Assembly (NCBI RefSeq): GCF_000518785.1
Contig: NZ_JAEG01000006.1
Span: 1-64,000 of the forward strand
Source: Paenirhizobium selenitireducens ATCC BAA-1503
Lineage (GTDB): Bacteria > Pseudomonadota > Alphaproteobacteria > Rhizobiales > Rhizobiaceae
Reading direction: 5' to 3'
Length of the DNA stretch: 64,000 bases
Below are positions 45,370 through 55,510 of this stretch, piece by piece. Every line of letters starts with the position of its first letter. Position 1 is the stretch's first letter. The translations under genes and the position numbers were made by a program. Below the pieces are notes generated by a model, which searched no databases, was not told where the DNA came from, and saw only the letters and a program-made list of their open reading frames with translations.

Positions 45370-46797
45370 TCAGCGCTTCTTCTTGCGGTTTTCGAACGGA
45401 TTTTCCGCCGCCTTGAAGTGAATGCGGATCGGCACGCCCGGCATCTGGAAATCGACCCGCAGGCCGTTCGTCAGATAGCGCACATAGCTCTCCGGCAGCG
45501 CATCGGCGCGCGTGCAGGAGATCATGAAGGCCGGCGGGCGGGCCTTCACCTGAGTCATGTACTTCAGCTTGATGCGTCGGCCCGACACGGCCGGTGGCGG
45601 ATGCTGGACCTGGGTATGTTCGAGCCAGCGGTTGAGCTTGGCGGTCGAAATGCGCTTGTTCCAGATGCGGTCGGTTTCGATGATCGCCTGCATCAGCTTG
45701 TCCAGGCCATAACCCGTCTGCCCCGCCATCGGCACGGCACGGATGCCGCGCGCCTGCGGCAGCAGCCGGTCGGTCTTTTCGCGCAGTTCGGCCAGCACCG
45801 CCTGCGTGTCCTCGACAAGGTCCCATTTGTTGAAGGCAATCACCGCGGCGCGACCTTCGCGCAGCACCAGATCGACGATCTGCAGATCCTGCTTTTCGAA
45901 CGGAATGGTGGCATCGAAGACAATGACGACGATCTCGGCAAAGCGGATGGCGCGCAGCGCATCGGCGACGGAGAGCTTTTCCAGCTTCTCCTGCACGCGG
46001 GCCTTGCGGCGCATGCCGGCCGTGTCGAACATCTTGATGGTGCGGCCGCGCCAGTCCCACTCGACCGAAATGCTGTCGCGGGTAATGCCGGCCTCGGGCC
46101 CGGTCAAAAGCCGGTCCTCGCCGAGGAAGCGGTTGATCAGCGTCGACTTGCCGGCATTCGGACGCCCGACGATCGCCACGCGCAGCGGCTTGGTCTCGTC
46201 ATATTCCGGCTCGATATCCTCGCCCGCTTCGCCGCCGACTTCGTCAGCCGAGACCCGCACGTCCGTCTCCGCCTCGTCGATCTCTTCCGGAAACGCGCGC
46301 TCCTCGCCGATCGCCGAGACGATCGCGTCGCGCAGGTCGATCATGCCCTGGCCGTGCTCGGCAGAGATCGGCACGGGCTCGCCGAGGCCCAGCGTGAAGG
46401 CATCGTAGAAGCCGCCGTCGGAGCCCTTGGCTTCCGACTTGTTGGCGACCAGCACGACCGGCTTGCCGCTGCGGCGCAGGAGTTCGCCGAAGGTCTTGTC
46501 GAGCGGGGTCAGCCCCGCCTTGGCATCGACGACGAACAGCGTCAGGTCGGCATCGTCGATCGCCATCTCGGTCTGGGCGCGCATGCGGCCCTCGAGCGTG
46601 TCCGGCCCGGTCTCTTCGAGGCCGGCCGTGTCGATGATGGTGAAGCGGAGGTCGATCAGCTTGGCGTCGCCCGGGCGACGGTCGCGGGTGACACCCGGCG
46701 TATCGTCGACGAGCGCAAGCTTCTTGCCCACCAGGCGGTTGAACAAGGTGGACTTGCCGACGTTCGGACGCCCGACGATGGCGACGGTAAAGCTCAT
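45370..46797 (-). CDS. der: Ribosome-assembly GTPase Der (EngA)
   Basis: 475 residues from the ATG at 46797. Two tandem GTPase domains: first P-loop GRPNVGKST near residue 8 with NKSEAKG as G4, second P-loop GRPNAGKST near residue 205 with NKWDLVE as G4; then a KH-like C-terminal domain ([20 protein letters not shown]). An acidic linker lies between the domains. Essential for 50S maturation. It follows the YfgM-like gene by 38 bp, an arrangement seen in many proteobacteria. Confidence 0.97.
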   Translation of the reverse strand: MSFTVAIVGRPNVGKSTLFNRLVGKKLALVDDTPGVTRDRRPGDAKLIDLRFTIIDTAGLEETGPDTLEGRMRAQTEMAIDDADLTLFVVDAKAGLTPLDKTFGELLRRSGKPVVLVANKSEAKGSDGGFYDAFTLGLGEPVPISAEHGQGMIDLRDAIVSAIGEERAFPEEIDEAETDVRVSADEVGGEAGEDIEPEYDETKPLRVAIVGRPNAGKSTLINRFLGEDRLLTGPEAGITRDSISVEWDWRGRTIKMFDTAGMRRKARVQEKLEKLSVADALRAIRFAEIVVIVFDATIPFEKQDLQIVDLVLREGRAAVIAFNKWDLVEDTQAVLAELREKTDRLLPQARGIRAVPMAGQTGYGLDKLMQAIIETDRIWNKRISTAKLNRWLEHTQVQHPPPAVSGRRIKLKYMTQVKARPPAFMISCTRADALPESYVRYLTNGLRVDFQMPGVPIRIHFKAAENPFENRKKKR

Positions 46798-46835
46798 GAC
46801 TGATCGTGTCCTTCTGGCGTTTCCGCCGTGCTGGC

Positions 46836-47507
46836 TTACGGCGCCTTGCCGGAAGCCGTGATGTTGTCGAGCAGGATCTGGGCGCGGCTGGCGACATTGC
46901 GCGGCGCCTCGGCATCCTCGACGATCTGTTCGAACCATTCGCGCGCCTTGGTCATGTCGCCGGCCTTATAGGCGGCCAGACCCAGCGCCTCGCGCGCCGA
47001 GTGGCGCATTGCGTCGCGCGGCGTCGCCATGGCTTCGACCTCGGCCGAAACCTGCTCATACGTGCCGTTGTCGATCAGCAGCCAGGCAGCCCGCATGCGG
47101 GCGACGTCGCGGATGACGGCCGGAACGGAGTTGTCTTTGCCGATCGCCGAGAAGGCGACGATCGCGGCGGTCGGATCGCCCTTTTCGGCATCGACGGTGG
47201 CCGAACGCATGCGCGCCAGCACCGCATAGGCACCGTAGCCATCCTTCTCGAGCGCTGCGAGCGCAGCCTTCGCCTCGTCCGCCTTGCCTTCGTTGGCCAG
47301 CGTCAGCGCCGCCAGAAACTTGTCGCCGGCATCCGACGACTGGCTTTCGTGCCAGTATTCATAGCCGCGATAGCCGGCTGTGCCGACAACGATCAGCACG
47401 GCGACGGCGATGACCATACGGCCGTAGGTTTTCCAGGCGTTGCGGAACTGGTCGGAGCGAAGCTCCTCATTGACTTCGCGGATAAAGCTGTCGTTGTTGT
47501 CAACCAT
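46836..47507 (-). CDS. YfgM-like TPR membrane protein
   Basis: 223 residues. One N-terminal transmembrane segment (31-49, [16 protein letters not shown]), then TPR-like helices in the periplasm ([46 protein letters not shown]). The family (TPR_21) associates with the Sec translocon and periplasmic chaperones in E. coli. It directly precedes der, the usual neighbour, in one transcript. Confidence 0.9.
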   Translation of the reverse strand: MVDNNDSFIREVNEELRSDQFRNAWKTYGRMVIAVAVLIVVGTAGYRGYEYWHESQSSDAGDKFLAALTLANEGKADEAKAALAALEKDGYGAYAVLARMRSATVDAEKGDPTAAIVAFSAIGKDNSVPAVIRDVARMRAAWLLIDNGTYEQVSAEVEAMATPRDAMRHSAREALGLAAYKAGDMTKAREWFEQIVEDAEAPRNVASRAQILLDNITASGKAP

Positions 47508-47626
47508 GAATGCTTCCGGACCGGCCGGCCTTTCGATGCAATGTGATGCGTGAGCGGCCTTCTAACCGATTTTTCCGCACTTGTAAGCGGAAAACGGCAG
47601 GAAGGCCGGTTGGCAGGCGCGATGCC

Positions 47627-48205
47627 TCACATGGGAAGCGGCGCGACGCCGAACAGAAGCGCATGCAGCTTCCAGATGAACAGCCCCCAGACCAGCACGC
47701 CGACGACCACGGCCGCGAGGTCCCACTTGGCCGAGACGAACGGACGAAGGGTCACTTCGCCGGCACGCTGGCGGCGTTTGAGCGAGATGCGGGCGATCAC
47801 GCCCCAGGCGAGGAAGGAGCCGAACAGCAGCACCGAGCGAAGGTCGCCATTGGAGAGAAGATGCGCCAGCGCCCAGATCTTCACCGACAACACCATCGGA
47901 TGCTTGGCCTTCGTCGCGATATGGCCGGCCGGCAGCATTCCGGCGACCAGACAGATCACGGCAAACAGCATCAGCGTCAGCGTCAGATGCGTCATGCCCT
48001 TCGGCGGAAACCACAGATCGACGACCGGGGCCTGCCGCCAGCCGTAGATCAGGACGACGAGTGCCAGAATGCTGGCTAGGCCATGCACGCCCTTCCAGCC
48101 GTTCTCGCCGAGCTTTTGCACCATGGCCGTACGGAAACCGGGCGCAACGACGCGGATCATGTGCGTGCCGATAAAGAGAATGATCCCGAGGATCAGGATT
48201 GTCAT
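47627..48205 (-). CDS. NnrU-family membrane protein
   Basis: 192 residues from the ATG at 48205. Several hydrophobic segments (1-16, 44-60, 72-92, 122-142, 163-188). The NnrU motif KHPMVLSVKIWALAHLLSNGD is clear. NnrU was named for a link to nitric-oxide metabolism in Rhodobacter and Paracoccus, but most homologues, like this one, are not near denitrification genes; another group is carotenoid isomerase-like. Role not assigned. Confidence 0.88.
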   Translation of the reverse strand: MTILILGIILFIGTHMIRVVAPGFRTAMVQKLGENGWKGVHGLASILALVVLIYGWRQAPVVDLWFPPKGMTHLTLTLMLFAVICLVAGMLPAGHIATKAKHPMVLSVKIWALAHLLSNGDLRSVLLFGSFLAWGVIARISLKRRQRAGEVTLRPFVSAKWDLAAVVVGVLVWGLFIWKLHALLFGVAPLPM

Positions 48206-48331
48206 GGTTTGGACCCCAATTGAACTTTCGTCTCCAAGGCATAAAGGTCCCGAACCGGAAATTCCACCCTGTTCAAAGCTTCGCCGCATTTGCCTGACAG
48301 AAAACCGCCTTGCTTTTTTCCAGGTTTTTCC

Positions 48332-49327
48332 ATGTCGCGTTCCCTTGCCGCCCTTTGTCTCGCCCTCCTCCTCGCTCCGCCGGTTCTGGCCGAGCCGCAG
48401 GCCGTGGCGGAGCCAGCCCGGCCGAAACAGCTGCTGCTGATCTCCTTCGATGGCGCGCACGACAATGTGCTGTGGGAAAAGAGCCGCGACATCGCACGCC
48501 GCTCAGGCGCCCATTTCACCTACTTCCTCTCCTGCACCACGCTGATCCCGCGCGCCGAGGCCAAGGGCTACAAGGCGCCGGGCAAGAAGGCCGGCCGGTC
48601 GAACATCGGCTTTGCCCCGACGGTTGAGGATGTCGCCGTCCGCCTCGACCACATCTGGAGTGCCCGCCAGGAGGGCCACGAGATCGCCAACCATGCCTGC
48701 GGCCATTTCGACGGCAAGGACTGGAGCAAGGCCGACTGGCTCTCGGAATTCGAAACCTTCCGCGACGTCGTCGCCGACGCCTGGAAGGCGAATGGTCTTG
48801 CCGACAAGGAACCGGAAGGCTGGGCAGCCTTTGCCCGCACCGGCATTCGCGGCTTCCGCGCCCCCTATCTTTCGGCCCCCGACAGCCTGGTCGCGGCGGA
48901 GAAGGCATTCGGCTTCGCCTATGATGCAAGCCTCGTCACCAAGGGGGCGATGCTGCCGGACGAGGACGGATCGCTCGTCCGCTTCGGCCTGCCGCTCATT
49001 CCCGAAGGCCCGCAGAACCGCCGGATCATCGGCATGGACTACAATCTCTTCGTCCGCCATTCCGCCGGCATGGACAATCCTTCGCGCTCCGGCGAGTTCG
49101 AGGCCCGCACCTATACCGCCTTCAAGGCGGCCTTCGAGGCGCAATATGCCGGCGGGCGCATCCCGCTGCAGCTCGGCTTCCATTTCGTCGAGATGAACGG
49201 CGGCGCCTACTGGCGGGCGATGGAGCGGCTGGTCACCGACGTCTGCCACCGCGCCGACGTCGCCTGCGTCAGCTATTCCGAGGCGATCGACCTCCTGGCG
49301 AAGCAGCCGGCAAGCCCCCGCTCCTGA
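48332..49327 (+). CDS. Exported polysaccharide deacetylase-family protein
   Basis: 331 residues from the ATG at 48332, directly followed by a signal peptide ending VLAEP. NodB-like features: LLISFDGAHDNVLW (catalytic Asp region with Asp-Gly-Ala instead of Asp-Asp), the metal motif NHACGHFDGKDW (H-x3-H), and GFRAPYL. It probably acts on periplasmic or surface glycans. It is an atypical member, so deacetylase activity is not certain. Confidence 0.83.
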   Translation: MSRSLAALCLALLLAPPVLAEPQAVAEPARPKQLLLISFDGAHDNVLWEKSRDIARRSGAHFTYFLSCTTLIPRAEAKGYKAPGKKAGRSNIGFAPTVEDVAVRLDHIWSARQEGHEIANHACGHFDGKDWSKADWLSEFETFRDVVADAWKANGLADKEPEGWAAFARTGIRGFRAPYLSAPDSLVAAEKAFGFAYDASLVTKGAMLPDEDGSLVRFGLPLIPEGPQNRRIIGMDYNLFVRHSAGMDNPSRSGEFEARTYTAFKAAFEAQYAGGRIPLQLGFHFVEMNGGAYWRAMERLVTDVCHRADVACVSYSEAIDLLAKQPASPRS

Positions 49328-49707
49328 AACGGATACGGGGAAGACTTTTTCGCCCCCGTCAGAAATTGACGCGTGCAATCAGCCACATGCGCAAAAACCG
49401 CCGCCGCGGTTTTCCCCGCTCGCCGCGAGTTGGCCTATCCTGCAAGGGTCATCGGACGGGGCACCGGGTCGCGAACCGGCTTCTCCACCTCTTCGAGGCT
49501 CGGTGCCGATGACGGTCGCAAAGGCAGGGTTTTGGCGGAAACAACGATGATCCCCGCAGGACCCGAAGGCAGCCGGCGCGATCGGGGCAGGCGGAAAGCC
49601 TGATACCAATCCCCAATATCCACCCCGCCTGCCCTCCTCCCCAATGCGAAACCGCGCCGGATCGCTCCGGCGCGGCTGAAGGCGCATGGTTTTTCTTTGC
49701 AGTCGAC
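49328..49707. other. Intergenic gap, deacetylase-like gene / bacA
   Basis: 380 bp without a supported gene; it holds the bacA terminator near its right end. The plus-strand frame 49373-49603 is Arg/Gly-rich and lacks a ribosome site. Confidence 0.4.
49648..49675 (-). terminator. Terminator of bacA
   Basis: 9-bp stem CCGCGCCGG/CCGGCGCGG with a 6-base loop, followed on the minus strand by TTTC, 33 bp past the bacA stop. Confidence 0.7.
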
Positions 49708-50973
49708 TCAGTCGCGGACGAGCACCTCGCCCTGCTCCGCCAGATATTCCTGGTCGATCTCCGGCAGCGGCTCATTGTCGATCGCGGCTTCGAAGGCGAC
49801 AAGGCGCTTGCGGATCGACAGGAGCTCGATGATGGTCGACCAGGAACTGACGAGATACTGGAAGCTGTCACTGACCTGGCCGAATGCGGTGGCGATCTGT
49901 TGCCAAATCCCCATGGTGATCTTTGCAGCCACGATGGTGGGAATTAGCATGAAGGTCAGAATGATCGCATCCAGCTGCCCGAAGGTGTAACGGGCCACAT
50001 TGAAATAGGTGTAATGCCAATACATGCGGAAATAGTTCTTGCGCACATTGGCAAACAGTTCCGCCATGGTCAGCGGCCTGGCGCGATCCGCATAGTCCTC
50101 ACCATAGACGAGTTCCTTACGAAACGCTGCCTCAACCCGCTGGTTGCGAAACTGGAGGCCCGGCAGCTTGATGCCGACCAAGGCCAGAAGCACCGTGCCA
50201 AATACCGACCAGATAAGGGCGAGCCAAAACAGCGAATGCGGTATGGCGCCGAGTATCGGTAGTTCCGTTACGTGGCCGGAAAGCTGGAACAGGATCGGCA
50301 GGAAAACGACGAGCGTCATCACCGAGTTGATGAGAACGACACCCAATCCTTCGACAATCGAGGCAAAGCGCATCGTGTCTTCCTGGATACGCTGTGACGC
50401 CCCTTCGATATGGCGCAACTTATTCCACTTCGAAAGATAGAAGTCGTTCATCGCCGTGCGCCAACGAAACACGTAGTGACTGGTGAAAAATGCGATGATC
50501 ACATTCATCGCCACAGAAACCATGCCGATCTCAAGGAAGCGCAGTTGAAGCTCGTAGAACTGCCCAGCGGTAATGCCGGGCTGCTTTTCCAGCGCACGCT
50601 GGAAAAGGTCGAAGAATGGTCCGCGCCAATTGTTGAGCGCCACCGATATCTGAACCACAAAATAGGCGATGAAGATGATGAAGGCAGAGCCCCAGATCGA
50701 CCAGTTCGACCAAGGATGATCCCGATCAATCAACTTCCACACGATGCCAAAAATGACGACGAAGATGGTGAAATAGAGATAGAACCAGAGATTGTCGGGC
50801 GTAACGAAGAAGGCAAGACCAAGAGGCGGCTTTTCACCTTCGGCGAGCGGGGGCATGCCGAGGGCAGCACCCAATTCAGGGCCAACGCCGTACCACACCA
50901 GAATACAGATGGCAGTCCAAACAACGGCCGAAGTAAAAAACAGTTTTGGGCGAGGGAAGAATGAATGGAACAC
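49708..50973 (-). CDS. bacA: BacA/SbmA-type peptide transporter
   Basis: 421 residues from a GTG at 50973, matching the length of S. meliloti BacA. The MFHSFFPRPKLFF start, the seven or so transmembrane segments and the C-terminal helical region (YGEDYADRARPLTMAELFANVRKNYFRMYWHYTYFNVARYTFGQ) are typical of the SbmA/BacA proton-driven family that lacks its own ATPase. It imports NCR peptides, proline-rich peptides and bleomycin, and in rhizobia supports very-long-chain fatty acid modification of lipid A and symbiosis. Not the ABC-fused BclA type, because no nucleotide-binding domain follows. Confidence 0.94.
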   Translation of the reverse strand: MFHSFFPRPKLFFTSAVVWTAICILVWYGVGPELGAALGMPPLAEGEKPPLGLAFFVTPDNLWFYLYFTIFVVIFGIVWKLIDRDHPWSNWSIWGSAFIIFIAYFVVQISVALNNWRGPFFDLFQRALEKQPGITAGQFYELQLRFLEIGMVSVAMNVIIAFFTSHYVFRWRTAMNDFYLSKWNKLRHIEGASQRIQEDTMRFASIVEGLGVVLINSVMTLVVFLPILFQLSGHVTELPILGAIPHSLFWLALIWSVFGTVLLALVGIKLPGLQFRNQRVEAAFRKELVYGEDYADRARPLTMAELFANVRKNYFRMYWHYTYFNVARYTFGQLDAIILTFMLIPTIVAAKITMGIWQQIATAFGQVSDSFQYLVSSWSTIIELLSIRKRLVAFEAAIDNEPLPEIDQEYLAEQGEVLVRD

Positions 50974-51186
50974 CGGGGCAACTTTCTTGGCAGGAGAAGC
51001 CTGTTTTATGTGGGGCGCGTCCGGTCAGGTCGGCAGCTACCGCATCCTGACGAATTTTCGACCACGGCCGTCTTTGGCGCGAAACTAGGGCAGAAAAAAG
51101 TGGCCAGCAATGGCATCAACCGATTGTGACGGATTTGGCCGCCGCCAATTCACAGTTTCGCGTCGCCTTGCAACACCCCTGTCAAT

Positions 51187-52356
51187 TCAGGGCAGCCGCC
51201 GCAGCACCGGTAGCACCAGTCCGGCCGAGGCCAGAAGCACCAGTGCCGCCACCAGGCTCGGCGCCGAAAAGCTGCCGGTGCGCTCGGCCAGCCAGCCTGC
51301 GACCAGCGGCCCGAGGATCTGGCCAATGCCGAAGGCGGCCGTCATGAAGGCGAGCGCCCGGCGCTGGCTTTCTGGCGAAAGCGCCCGTCCGAGCCTGAGG
51401 CCATAGGCCGTGATGATCATGAAAGTGGCCCCGAGCAGCGCCCCGCCGACGAGCGGTGCTACCGGCTGCGGCAGCGCGACGGAGGCGAGCACCCCGATAG
51501 CCTCGATCAGCAGGCCGGCGAGATAGGCGCCGCCGAGCCCGATCCGCAGCATCACCGGCCGCCAGGCAAACAGCGAGGCTGCGGCCGCAAGTCCGGTGAC
51601 GAACCAGGTGAGGAATTCCACCGCCGGACCGGCATTGCCCATGCGCGCCATGGTGACGATGAAGGTCGCCGTCACCACATAGCCGAAGCCGAACAGGCCG
51701 TAGGACAGCGTCGTGAGCACCACGGCCGGGCTCCAGGCGATCGGCGGCTCACGCGGGATCTGCGAGGCATGGAAGGGGGAGCGCGGCAGGAGCCGGGCGA
51801 CGACGACGAAGATGCCAAACGCGATCGCTGCACCCACCAGCCAGTCGGCCCGCCAGCCGAAACCGGAAAGCCCGACCAGCATGACCATCAGCGACGAGGC
51901 GGCGATGCCAAGCCCGACGCCGGAAAAATGCGCCGACTGCACTGCCTCGCTGCCGACGCGCGCGGCGTGTCCCAGCACGATCGAGGTGATGAAGATCATG
52001 GCGAGTGCGCTGGCGACGCCGGACAGGAATCGCAGCACGACGAAGGCGGCGACCGAATGGGTGAGCCCCATGCCGGCGAGAAGGACGGCGGTCGCCAGCA
52101 GCGCCGAAAGCCCGATCAGCCGCTCGCGCCCGGCCGCCCAGCCATAGGCACCGGCCACCGCGCCGGCGAGATAGCCGGTGAAATTGGCGGCCGCGACGAT
52201 CCCGGCCTCGGTCGAGGAGAGCCCGAGATCGGAAATCATGCCGGGCAGGATCGGCGTGAAGGAAAAGCGTCCGAACCCCATGGCGGCCGCCATGGCGAGC
52301 GCCCCTGCAAGGGCGGTGGACACGAGATGGCGGCGGTCGGTCGAGGCTGTCGTCAT
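51187..52356 (-). CDS. MFS transporter, YbfB/YjiJ type
   Basis: 389 residues from the ATG at 52356 (in-frame start at 52392 rejected for lack of a ribosome site). Twelve hydrophobic segments; start GALAMAAAMGFGRFSFTPILPGM and the GLGIAASSLMV segment fit the YbfB/YjiJ group. Substrate unknown. The 212-bp gap to bacA holds nothing recognisable. Confidence 0.86.
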   Translation of the reverse strand: MTTASTDRRHLVSTALAGALAMAAAMGFGRFSFTPILPGMISDLGLSSTEAGIVAAANFTGYLAGAVAGAYGWAAGRERLIGLSALLATAVLLAGMGLTHSVAAFVVLRFLSGVASALAMIFITSIVLGHAARVGSEAVQSAHFSGVGLGIAASSLMVMLVGLSGFGWRADWLVGAAIAFGIFVVVARLLPRSPFHASQIPREPPIAWSPAVVLTTLSYGLFGFGYVVTATFIVTMARMGNAGPAVEFLTWFVTGLAAAASLFAWRPVMLRIGLGGAYLAGLLIEAIGVLASVALPQPVAPLVGGALLGATFMIITAYGLRLGRALSPESQRRALAFMTAAFGIGQILGPLVAGWLAERTGSFSAPSLVAALVLLASAGLVLPVLRRLP

Positions 52357-52536
52357 GCGCGCGTTTATTGCACTGCAGGAAGCCGCCCACAAACCACAAA
52401 TACTGATCGCCTATGCAACGGCAAGCGATGGATTGCCCTGCCCGGCGGGGCATCGCCCGATGCCGGTTCACAATCCCCGGCTTGCCCCGGCCGCAAAAAT
52501 CGCTAGTGGAGGGACAACGAATCCAAGGAGTGCCCC

Positions 52537-52767
52537 ATGAGCGACCTGACCCTCAGCCAAGCCATTGACAACATCTACACCTCGATCAACAACGACAACG
52601 AGGACATCGACAGCCACATCGCGGCGCTGAAGGCGGCCATGGCCCGCGAAGGCGTCAAGGAAGCGGTGTTCGAGACGGCCAAGCTCGCCCAGTCCAACCG
52701 CCAGGGCCGCAAGATCATGCAGTCCTACTTCAAGAAAAAGGGCGTCGCCGTCGCCTTCTCCGTCTGA
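52537..52767 (+). CDS. Small conserved helical protein
   Basis: 76 residues with AAGGAG 7 bases before the ATG. Acidic N-terminus, then two amphipathic helices and a basic C-terminus (SNRQGRKIMQSYFKKKGVAVAFSV). No transmembrane segment or known domain. Good codon use and ribosome site support a real gene; function unknown. Confidence 0.75.
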   Translation: MSDLTLSQAIDNIYTSINNDNEDIDSHIAALKAAMAREGVKEAVFETAKLAQSNRQGRKIMQSYFKKKGVAVAFSV

Positions 52768-52791
52768 AATCGGACGGCAGGCGCTCTGCCG

Positions 52792-53109
52792 TCAGGGCGC
52801 TTCGAAATCGAAGTCGTCCTCGATCGACGTGCCGGGCGGCCGTTGCTGGCCATGGCGAATGGCGAGGAATGACGACGACGCTGGATCGGATTTCGTAGTC
52901 GACCAGATAGGCACCCATCACGAAGCGAAGAACACCGGGCACCGGTATGTCGTCCGACCGCCTTCCCTGTGGGGAAAGTGCGACAAGTGCTCCTTGAGTT
53001 GCTTGAGACTGTCGGTGAATTGCCGCGCCGCCTGCGGACTGCGGCCCTGGAGATATCGCGCCTCGGATACGAGGTAGTTCCTGGCATCTGCAGAGAGCAG
53101 CACTTTCAA
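52792..53109 (-). pseudogene. ParE-family toxin gene with two compensating frameshifts
   Basis: Begins at TTG 53109, overlapping the antitoxin stop. Frame 1 gives MKVLLSADARNYLVSEARYL and runs to HFPH near 52960, then hits a stop at 52918. A frame change at about 52955-52965 (one base missing) opens the family-like DDIPVPGVLRFVMGAYLVDYEIRSSVVV; a second change at about 52868-52873 (one base extra) returns to frame 1 for FLAIRHGQQRPPGTSIEDDF and a stop at 52792. Joined, the three pieces make a full 104-106-residue ParE with its RFVMGAYLVDYEI core and I-R-H-G-x-Q end. Confidence 0.75.
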
Positions 53110-53369
53110 GCGGCGGCTCCCTTGGTGATCGCCTCCACCTCTTCAATCACCTCATCCAGATCGTGGACGTCGCCGGCATCGACCGCCTGGCGCGCCCTTG
53201 CCAGATCGAGGACTTCCCGCCCCTCGCCGGCAAGATAGGATTTCAGCGCCCGCACGATCACCCAGCTACGGCTTCGCTCGCAGGTCCGTGCCACGTCCTC
53301 GATCTCCGATAGCACGTCCAGCGGCAGGCGAATGGTGATCGGATCGGACAGCTCTCGCTTGATAGACAT
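53106..53369 (-). CDS. RHH (CopG/ParD-like) antitoxin
   Basis: 87 residues. N-terminal ribbon-helix-helix ITIRLPLDVLSEIEDVARTCERSRSWVIVRALKSYL (11-46), then an acidic tail that would wrap the toxin (DLARARQAVDAGDVHDLDEVIEEVE). Intact, unlike its damaged ParE partner, with which it overlaps by 4 bp (TTGA). It probably still autoregulates through the RHH domain. Confidence 0.87.
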   Translation of the reverse strand: MSIKRELSDPITIRLPLDVLSEIEDVARTCERSRSWVIVRALKSYLAGEGREVLDLARARQAVDAGDVHDLDEVIEEVEAITKGAAA

Positions 53370-53445
53370 CGCTTTTCACCTCCATTTGTAATACAAATTA
53401 CCCCTGAACAGGGCGGAGGTCAAATTCTGGAGGCGCCTCTTGCCG

Positions 53446-54195
53446 TCAGTCGGCGAGCGTCAGGACGATCGGGCCGTTCTTGGTGACGACGATGGTGTGC
53501 TCGAATTGCACGGTCGGCGCCTTCGGGTCGCTGTAGAGCGTCCAGGGATCGTCGCCGTCCTCGGCCCACATGCCGCCGAGCGACAGGAAGGGTTCGATGG
53601 TGAAGACCAGCCCCTCCTCCATGATCCGCGTTTCGTCCGGGTCCGGCCAGGTGGAGAGTTCCTTCGGCTCCTCGTGCAGCGAATGGCCGATGCCGTGGCT
53701 CGCCAGATTCTGGATCAGCGTGTAGCGGTTCTTCCGGGCGAAGGTGCCGATGGCATTGCCGATATTGACCATGGGCTGGCCGGTGCGCACCTGGTTGAGG
53801 CCGACCCACAGCGCCCGCTTGCCGTCGCGCAAGAGCTTTTCGATCTTCGGCTTGGCCGGCGGCACGATGAAGGACGAGCCGGTATCGCCGAACAAGCCGT
53901 TCTTCACCCCCGATACGTCAATATTGACCAGATCGCCGGCCAGGATCTTGCGGTCGCCGGGAATGCCGTGGGCGACCTCCTCATTGACGCTGATGCAGGT
54001 GGCGCCGGGAAACTCGTAGCAAAATTCCGGCGCCGACTGCGCGCCCGCATCCTCCAGCACCTTGCGGCCGATCTGGTCGAGCTCACGGGTGGTGATCCCC
54101 GGCTCCAGCGCCGCCGCCATGGTCTTCACCGCCGTGGCACAGATTCGGCCGATGTCTTTGAGGCCGTTGAGCTCGTCTTCGCTGGAAACAATCAT
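53446..54195 (-). CDS. map: Type I methionine aminopeptidase
   Basis: 249 residues, type I length. The pita-bread metal ligands are present in NIDVSGVKNGLFGDTGSSF (two Asp), SHGIGHSLHEEP (His), FTIEPFLSL (Glu) and the C-terminal QFEHTIVVT (Glu); the substrate His is in VAHGIPG. Removes N-terminal Met from new proteins. Housekeeping. The RadC gene that often follows in rhizobia is absent here. Confidence 0.96.
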   Translation of the reverse strand: MIVSSEDELNGLKDIGRICATAVKTMAAALEPGITTRELDQIGRKVLEDAGAQSAPEFCYEFPGATCISVNEEVAHGIPGDRKILAGDLVNIDVSGVKNGLFGDTGSSFIVPPAKPKIEKLLRDGKRALWVGLNQVRTGQPMVNIGNAIGTFARKNRYTLIQNLASHGIGHSLHEEPKELSTWPDPDETRIMEEGLVFTIEPFLSLGGMWAEDGDDPWTLYSDPKAPTVQFEHTIVVTKNGPIVLTLAD

Positions 54196-54249
54196 CGTGC
54201 GTCTTCCGGGCCTGAGACCCGCTCTTTGTCATTTTGGGATGGCGGGTGC

Positions 54250-55296
54250 TTACGCCCCCGCTTCCGACGGGGTCAACGCCTTTCTGACCAGCGGCGCGAC
54301 TTTTGTGCCGTAGAGCTCGATGCCGCGCATGATGTCGCGATGCGGCATCGGGCCGATCGCCATCTGCAGCAGGAAGCGGTCGTTGCCGAAGATCTTGTGG
54401 TTGGCGACGATCTTTTCCGCCACGGTTTCCGGATCGCCGACGAACAGCGCGCCGCGCGGCCCCCGCGATGCATCGAAATGCGCCCGGTTGGTCGGTCCCC
54501 AGCCGCGCTCGCGGCCGATGCGGTTCATCACGACCGCCTGCGGTTCGTAAAAAATGTCGGCGGCGCTCTCGTTCGTATCGTGGATGAAGCCGTGCACGTT
54601 GATCGAGGTCTTCAGCGCCTTCGGATCGACACCGGCCTTGGCGCCGCTCTCGCGATAGAGGTCGAACAGCGGGGCGAAGCGGTGCGGCTCGCCGCCGATG
54701 ATGGCGAGCGCCAGCGGCAGGCCGAGATAGCCGGCGCGGGCCGCCGACTGCGGCGTGCCGCCGATGGCGATCCACAGCGGCAGCGGATCCTGCAGCGGCC
54801 GCGGATAGACGCCGCGCCCAGCAATCGGCTTGCGGGTCTCGCCTTCCCAGCTGACCACCTCGTTCTCGCGGATCTCCATCAGCAATTGCAGCTTTTCGGC
54901 AAACAGCAGATCGTAATCCTCGAGATCGTAGCCGAACAGCGGAAAGCTCTCGATGAACGAACCGCGCCCGGCCATGATCTCGACCCGGCCGTTCGACAGC
55001 AGATCGACTGTCGCATATTGCTGGAAGACCCGCACCGGATCGTCCGAGGAGAGCACGGTCACGGCGCTCGACAGCCGGATGTTCTTCGTCTTCACCGCGG
55101 CGGCGGCGAGGATGGTCGCGGGGGACGACGCCATGTAGTCGGGGCGGTGATGCTCGCCGAGACCGAAGACATCGAGCCCCACCTCATCGGCGAGCTGAAT
55201 TTCCTCGAGCAGATCGTCGAGACGGCGCTTCGCCTCCGCACCCTTGTTGACCGCGTTCGGATCGACATCCGCGAAAGTGTAAAGCCCGAGTTCCAT
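54250..55296 (-). CDS. LLM-class flavin-dependent oxidoreductase
   Basis: 348 residues from the ATG at 55296, preferred over 55452. Luciferase-like TIM barrel: [40 protein letters not shown] and [27 protein letters not shown]. Uses FMNH2 or F420-like flavins on an unknown substrate; this sub-group is common in alphaproteobacteria. 54 bp upstream of map on the same strand, divergent from bdhA. Confidence 0.88.
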   Translation of the reverse strand: MELGLYTFADVDPNAVNKGAEAKRRLDDLLEEIQLADEVGLDVFGLGEHHRPDYMASSPATILAAAAVKTKNIRLSSAVTVLSSDDPVRVFQQYATVDLLSNGRVEIMAGRGSFIESFPLFGYDLEDYDLLFAEKLQLLMEIRENEVVSWEGETRKPIAGRGVYPRPLQDPLPLWIAIGGTPQSAARAGYLGLPLALAIIGGEPHRFAPLFDLYRESGAKAGVDPKALKTSINVHGFIHDTNESAADIFYEPQAVVMNRIGRERGWGPTNRAHFDASRGPRGALFVGDPETVAEKIVANHKIFGNDRFLLQMAIGPMPHRDIMRGIELYGTKVAPLVRKALTPSEAGA

Positions 55297-55510
55297 CTGA
55301 GTGCGTCTCCTTGAACAGACGGTACAGATAGCGCCGACAGCGGTCCGGGCCAATGCCGCCGGCGAAGACGCACTGTTCGACGCAGAGCACCAGCGCAGGA
55401 ATGCGACCGCCCCATTTAAAAACGCAATTGCCAGCCCGCGCGATTCGGGCATAACCTTTCCTGTCTATTGCGGCGCAACAGAACGCCGACCTGAACGGGA
55501 GAAGTCTTGC

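Noticed and set aside
49373..49603. 76-codon frame between the deacetylase-like gene and bacA
   Set aside because: No Shine-Dalgarno, biased Arg/Gly/Ala composition and no recognisable domain.
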